A stretch of 64,000 bases of DNA, taken from assembly GCA_963921425.1 (NCBI GenBank), contig OY992838.1, forward strand, positions 7,502,001-7,566,000, in the 5' to 3' direction. The position numbers and the translations under genes are program-made. Within the stretch, counting starts at the first letter, position 1. Each line of letters starts with the position of its first letter. Shown one piece after another: positions 58,288 through 64,000 of this stretch. A model generated the notes under the pieces. The model worked only from the letters and a program-made list of their open reading frames with translations. It did not search any database and was not told the DNA's origin. The DNA is from Dryas octopetala (taxonomy: Eukaryota; Streptophyta; Magnoliopsida; Rosales; Rosaceae).

Positions 58288-61200
58288 GCGCGTGTGGGCG
58301 TGGGCGTGTGCGTGTGTGATGGAAAATTGGAAATAAATATGATGGTAGGTAAGATAACAGGTGCTATTTCGGTCAAGTGATAGTGCTTACTCTAGGAACC
58401 TGAATCCTATTCACTTCACCACTTCCAGTTGAGAGCTATCATATGCACCCCCAGTTAGAAAGATATACTGCATTTCAGTATGCGAGTACCCTTAAGAATT
58501 TCCTTTTGGTCTCTTTTGCTCATTGTAGGTTTAAAGTCAATCAAACTTATCTAATATCTTTTTCTCTTGGTTTTACTGTAAGCTATGTAACCACTGGGTA
58601 TCCCTGTCTTTGTTTTTGTTGATCTTTTTTTTTTTCCTTATATTTCATGCATGTGCATTTATTGAACTAATTAAGGTTTTGTTTGATATTGTATTGATAT
58701 TTGGTCTTATAAAATCTTGAAAATAGATTGCTCAGTGTTGACTAGGTGTGAATTTGAAATGATCTGGAATGCCATTTGAGGATATACAATAGCATATGCA
58801 GTTAGAAGGAATGACATATTACCAAAAGAATAAACATTTAAATAATATATTACCAAAAGAAAAATTATATTTTCTAACTTCTTCAAGCTTATGACTCAGG
58901 AGTTTTACGAACTCTTCTCTCACTAAGGCAGATTCAATGGTGTGTAAGGATTGTTAGGTTTTTCCACAGGGGTGCCTACCTTCTTACCCTTGGGCCTTGG
59001 CTTAGGTGGTAAAGGGTGAGGTGAGTTTGGAAAAGTGGTGTTTTTTCTTGTTTTATTCGAATAGAATTATAGTTGTTGAGCTTAGACATTTATTGCCGTG
59101 TTGCCAGTTACAATGCTCCCCCCTCTTTTGACTAATTTATCATTGTCTTTTGAATTGAGAATTGGATTTCTTATTTGCATGTGTTTGAAGCAACGAGAAC
59201 ACTGGATCGTGATATTTTTATGATGCTTTAGATTAGGGTTCCGGGAGATCAGAGTGAGTGGGACTGGCCCGAAGGATTAGCAGCAACTGCCGGTTTGGTG
59301 AAATCTAGTGTGACTATGCCCAACATATCCAATAACTTGTCTCATCTGGTTCATTCATTTGGAGGTTCTGTGAGTTCTCGACAGTCTTTGGAAGGTGTTG
59401 CGCTATCAAAGAACCTTCTTACAAATCAAAGGAACATTCAGGATGGTAATAACCTTTTTTTCAAGGGTTTGACTGGCACTCCACAGAGCAATTTGCATAC
59501 TATGGCAGATAACCTTATAACGGAGCGTGCCATGTCTACGTCAAAGTTAGTTGGTAGTGGACTGGAAGATGGTTGTCAGTCCATTTCTTCTTACATTGAA
59601 TCAATGAAGAACAGAAATCCATCCATTATTCACCCCTCTTTGCAGGATCAAAGGATCACTGGTAAAGAATCAAACTTTTGCAGAATTCAAAATGCAAAGG
59701 ATGGTGGCTTCTGGGATGCTGCAACTTCAAATATTGAGCTGAGGCTTGGTCAACCATACCAGTTGGGTCAAACTACAGGAAATTCAGATCTATCAGCCGC
59801 AGGACCACCGCTATTGGACACACTTGTAAATCCTCTGAAGTCTCTCTTCCCTGAACAGATGATTCCTAATAGTGCGTCAAAACTCTTCTTCTTCTTCCCC
59901 CCTCCCCCCTAAAGCCTATTATCTATGGTGCATATTTTATTCTATGATTAGATTCTCGTTTTCCCCCATTATGGCTAATAACAATATAACAGTTACATCT
60001 GGATTTTTTTTTTTTTGCAGTAGCCAATTGCAGGGAAGAGTTGAAATTTAGGCAGTCTCTTCATTTTCCTGCTGGCCCATCTAATCCCTGCCCAAAGAGA
60101 GATCAAAACCAGTTAAATCGTGGAAACAATGCATTTGTAATCAGTAATTCCATAGATGCTGCAAGAGTAGAGAAATTCAATAGCAACCTGGCCCAGGGTT
60201 CTGGGATTTCACTGCTTACTAATCTCAATGCTCCACCCGAGGATAATACGCGATCAAGAGCCAATAATTATATGTTCAATGTCACTGAGCATAGTATGCG
60301 AAATACACTACATTCTGAACCTCATTCTGCGAAGTATGACCTGGCTAATATCCCTTGGAATGTAGGTACTAGTGTAGAAAGGCAATTGGACATGTGTCGG
60401 TTGGGTTCCTATAGGCTAATTGACAAGGCTGAAGGGGTGAGTTTTGTTGCTGATGAATCTCACCTTGCAAAGGATTTAGGGTTTAGAATTGGTAAGGAGA
60501 TGGAAATCTCAAGCTCTTTCAATGGATTGAGCGGAAGCAGTGATCCTCATTGCTTAACAGCACATAAAACAAGCTGCTACTCACATCAGTTGTCTGCTGT
60601 ACCACCAGATGCACCTGATTCCTCAAAATATTCCAATTATCCTGATAAGGTTCTTTCCTTTAGAAATAGTGGACAAGTTGATCATGCCAATCTTCGACCC
60701 TTGGCTTCATCTATAGGATCTGGGATAATTTTTCCATCACAGGCCGTCTCGAAAGGTATTCCTGTGAGTGCTTCAACCTATCAGACGCCGGCTTTTTGTA
60801 GAGAAGAGTGCATCAGGGTAAGCACTCATTTGCCTGATGATAATTTACGAGTTCATGCACTGAGACAAGTACTGGAGTTATCGAAGCAACAGCATGCATT
60901 GCCTTCCCTTCCCATGAACCAAGGCGAAGGAAGATTTGATTGCTCTTCATATGTGCAGCATTCTCTTGTTGACACTTCATCATCTGGGGAGCAAAGCCAA
61001 AAACTTAGTCTTAATAATAAACATGATGTTTTTGAAGCTAACATTAAATCAAACCATTCAGGTGTTACCTGTAAGTTTGGAAGTGATGAAGGTTTTGCTT
61101 CCATGACTGGCAAGTGCAATGTTTGTTTTTTGACTATCAATATAAAATTTTGATTAAGCAGGAACCTTTGTTTTACTGTGGAATCTTACAATAACTTTAT

Positions 61201-64000
61201 GTTTGTTCAGGTGTTAACAGCTGTTGTCAGTTATCAACATTTAAACAAGGAAATGCACTACAATCTAATGAAGTTGATCTGAAACATCAAATTTCCATTG
61301 TTCCTCTTTGTAATGAGCATCCCTCACTGAGGTTAGTTTAGCATCTATAATGGCAAATTAGTTGTGGAGTTTTTAATTTTTTGTTCTGCATCACATTTTA
61401 TTGGAAGTTGGTCCTACTTTTGTAAATCTTAATTTTTTGTCTGGGTTGATATTACATGTTTCTTGACACTTAAATTCAGTCAAATTTGATGGCATCCAGT
61501 AATAGTTGCAAGGTTTGAGAGTTTTCAAAAGATTATTTTGTACTTGGTAGAGATATAGAATGCAATTGGTTGTGAAGAAATTTGTTTTTTAAAGGTATTG
61601 TTTTTATTGTCAGAAGGACTTGATCCATTGTGCCTTATCCTAATACGGATGTTGGAATTTCGGATTAGTGTTTCATCGATTGGTTTGGAGAATATTTTAA
61701 TGACTGGTTAAAGCCTTATCTCTGTGTTTATAAATTGATTCCAATTGTCTTATGCACAATTGTATGGGGGAGGGATGGGGGATTCGGCCTTTATAAATTG
61801 GTGCCAGATTCCTGCATGGCAGGCTGCCAACTAGAGTTGGGAGTGTGATATTTTTGTATGTACAAGTATATTTTTCTGTTTAATGGATTCACATTTGTAA
61901 CTGCATGTATGCGTGTGCCCTTGAAGAGGTTGAACCATGTTAGCAAATACTTGGCATGTTTAACTATTTATAAGCTTGGCCGCACTCCTGATCGTCCTTT
62001 GTTTTGGATATCGATTGTGCTCTGTTATGCCTTTTGGTTTACTCATGTACTTTCTTTTCATTGTCTTGGATATACAATATAGTTGGCCTTATTGATTCTG
62101 TATGAGATTTGTCTTCTCCAATAATTAGCTTCTTCATTTATTGTTTGTGCCATAGCAGAAGTGGAAAGAACATCACTGAGCCTAGTGAGCATGAAAGATG
62201 CTGTCACAAAGTGCCCTATGATTATTTTCATGGCAGATGTGGTTATGCATCCCACACAAATTGTTTAGGAAGGGATTTTGAGTCAAGAAGAGTTGGAAGT
62301 TTTCCTAATTCCTTTAAGGAACAAATGGGAACAGCCAGTAGTGATAATGCCTTTAAAGAACAATTGGGAACAGCCAATGGTGCAGCGTCTATGATTGTTT
62401 CTCCAGAATGTTCCAACAACCATATTGTTCCAAAGGACAAAACTGTTTCCTTAGATCACAGGGGAATGCTGAATGGAAAATTACCCAAGAACATCTGTCA
62501 TGCTTCTCAGTGGAGAGATGTGCCGAGTAAGGTCAAAGGGGTTTCGGATGTAATGCGTGTAGACCGTTTAGCTAATCTGTTTGATGCAAGAAGACAAGAT
62601 AGAGAGCAGCTTGGAAATACTTATGTTAAATGCTTCAATGACACTGTGCAGATAGTGGACTCCTTGAAAGAGCATGAAATTTCTAATATTTCTTCTGGAT
62701 GTTCTGCGCCGGCTGTTACTCAGTCCTCAATTGAGGTTAACAATGTGGATTCTTCAACTATTGATGCTGGAGATAATGGATGTGAAAGCAATCTTGCTGT
62801 CGATGAAGGATCAGGCATTGATAAATCATGGTCATCAAATGATGCACCTGAAAGTGGAAAAAGTGCTGAGTTGCTTGCCTCTACTGGTAAGACCAACTTG
62901 AGAAAAGTTGGATCTTCCATGAATTTAAATCATCAATCATCATGTAGTCTTCTTGATAAGCTTAAGCTCCTAAATTCTTTAACATGGCGGAAAGGTCGAA
63001 ATCAAATCCCAGATGGGCTTGCCCTTAATGAAAAAGACCAGTGTCCCCAGAACTTTGAGAGACATTTGAAAACTGGAAAGAGAAAGAGAGAAATGGGATT
63101 GGAGATATTGAATGCTTTATGTCCCACTTCAGGTCCTTCTCTAGTACAACAAGAAAACCCCAAATGTAATGGCACTGCTCAGTTTCCCTCCCGTCCATTA
63201 AAAAATTCGAAGATGCTTTTCCCATCGAGGAAATGGAAAAATCATACCTTTCGGGCAAAGAAACTTTCACGTAAAAGAGAGCTGCGCAGACTGTATAATG
63301 ACAATGACAGAGAGGTGAATGTTGTTTACCAGACAGGACTAAACGGGGGCACTGACGACTGTGAAATTGCCGAAGTTTCCGGGGGGAAGAAATGTAAAAG
63401 GGATTTCAGTTCTAATGCTTTTAAACAGTTTCAGATAGAAGAACCAAGAACAAAGTACAATTCCATAGATTGTTTGAAATCATCTTCTAGTCAGCAGGTG
63501 AATATTTTTTATAGGAAGGCAAGGCCAATAGTATGTGGAAAATATGGTGAAATAGCTGATGGAAGTTTGAGTGGAAATATGTCAAAACCAGCAAAAATTG
63601 TTCCTCTCAGCTGGGTACTTAATTCTGCTAGAAGGTGCACACTCCCAAAAAGTTGTAATCCTAAATCAGCTTCCATGAGGGAGTTGAAGATGACAAGCCC
63701 TGGTGGGGCTGTTGGATGCTCTGATGTATTCTATGATTTGAAGATAGATAAAGACAACAAATGCCATAGTGCTACAGGTTGTGGTAAAATAAATGATACT
63801 TCCATGGAAAAAATGAAGAAAGAATGCTCCTGTGGAGATAAGAAATTCCATAAAGAGTTGTCATCGCTGGAGAAACAGGGAGACGATCGAAGTGGAAAAG
63901 ATCATAGTAGACTAGATGATGTTGCCCATGCTCAATTGAAGCTGAAGTCTAAGGAAATTCGCAAGCGCAGCATATATGAGTTGACAGATAAAGGTAAACG
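56266..64000 (+). CDS. 5' part of a large nuclear-type protein, PHD-finger family (At1g77800-like), 3' end beyond window
   Basis: Proposed exons: 56266-56361, 57087-57750, 58067-58158, 59232-59871, 60021-61070, 61211-61331 and 62159 to the window end; 63994 is a possible donor (AAAG|GTAAAC). Phases join without a stop, giving about 1500 residues so far. The protein is Ser/Asn-rich and mostly disordered. Landmarks are MENSWKINCFSTLQSSAPSM, IAQWCKLYLRKNG then IRVPGDQSEWDWPEGLAATA, the Cys/His-bearing CCHKVPYDYFHGRCGYASHT, LLDKLKLLNSLTWRKGRNQ, the basic TGKRKREMGLE, and RPIVCGKYGEIADG with PAKIVPLSWVLNSARRCTLP near residues 1350-1385. The last two recall plant PHD-finger proteins such as At1g77800, whose fingers would lie past the window. 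The role is unproven; chromatin reading is likely. The exon 2/3 junction is the least certain. Confidence 0.7.
58254..58283 (+). repeat. (GT)n microsatellite in intron 3 of PHD-like gene
   Basis: Fifteen GT units followed by an interrupted CGTGTGGGCGTG stretch. Confidence 0.9.

Overview
This is nuclear DNA from a flowering plant, probably a woody eudicot. Genes have short GT-AG introns in AT-rich spacer, and there are plant-specific families (serine-rich protein, plant flotillins, 40S S11 with telo-box and site II promoter motifs), a decayed plastid tRNA gene and many plant DNA transposons. The species cannot be told from the window.

Layout. 1-22.9 kb: a Pack-MULE carrying the start of a group I WRKY gene (846-2052); a serine-rich protein gene (3498-4187, minus); a hAT-like non-autonomous element (4973-6195); a palindromic LTR-like segment (8611-9504); a four-copy ~190-bp tandem repeat (9525-10270); a long gene-poor stretch; and a nine-exon gene for a 552-residue polytopic membrane protein (16703-20432, minus). 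22.9-24.6 kb: six-exon ribosomal protein uS17/S11 gene.

25-55 kb: a tandem array of flotillin-like genes, all on the plus strand. Two copies are intact (26664-28867, 489 aa; 52374-54825, 485 aa). Between them lie an N-terminal stub (41449-41610), a copy with in-frame deletions and a replaced second exon (44890-48986), and an orphan intron relic (35755-36170). The array is broken up by nested elements. Four Mutator-type elements have perfect 9-bp target duplications (33440, 36266, 39247, 39932) and a fifth has lost its right end (47236). Two of these carry captured fragments: an ANTH clathrin-adaptor fragment in one, and homoserine kinase plus mitochondrial complex I NDUFB8-like fragments in the other. 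A hAT element sits in a plastid trnE pseudogene, a truncated hAT transposase is fused to the flotillin stub, and a caulimovirid-like endogenous viral fragment lies in a flotillin intron.

56.2-64 kb: 5' part of a large multi-exon gene that resembles a plant PHD-finger family (At1g77800-like); it runs off the window.

The genes do not form a pathway. The theme is local gene duplication followed by decay in a transposon nest, with repeated capture of host gene 5' ends by Mutator-like elements. No transposase for the Mutator-like elements lies in the window, so they would depend on enzymes encoded elsewhere. Exon coordinates were worked out by hand from splice consensus, reading frame and recalled family similarity; no alignment or database search was run.
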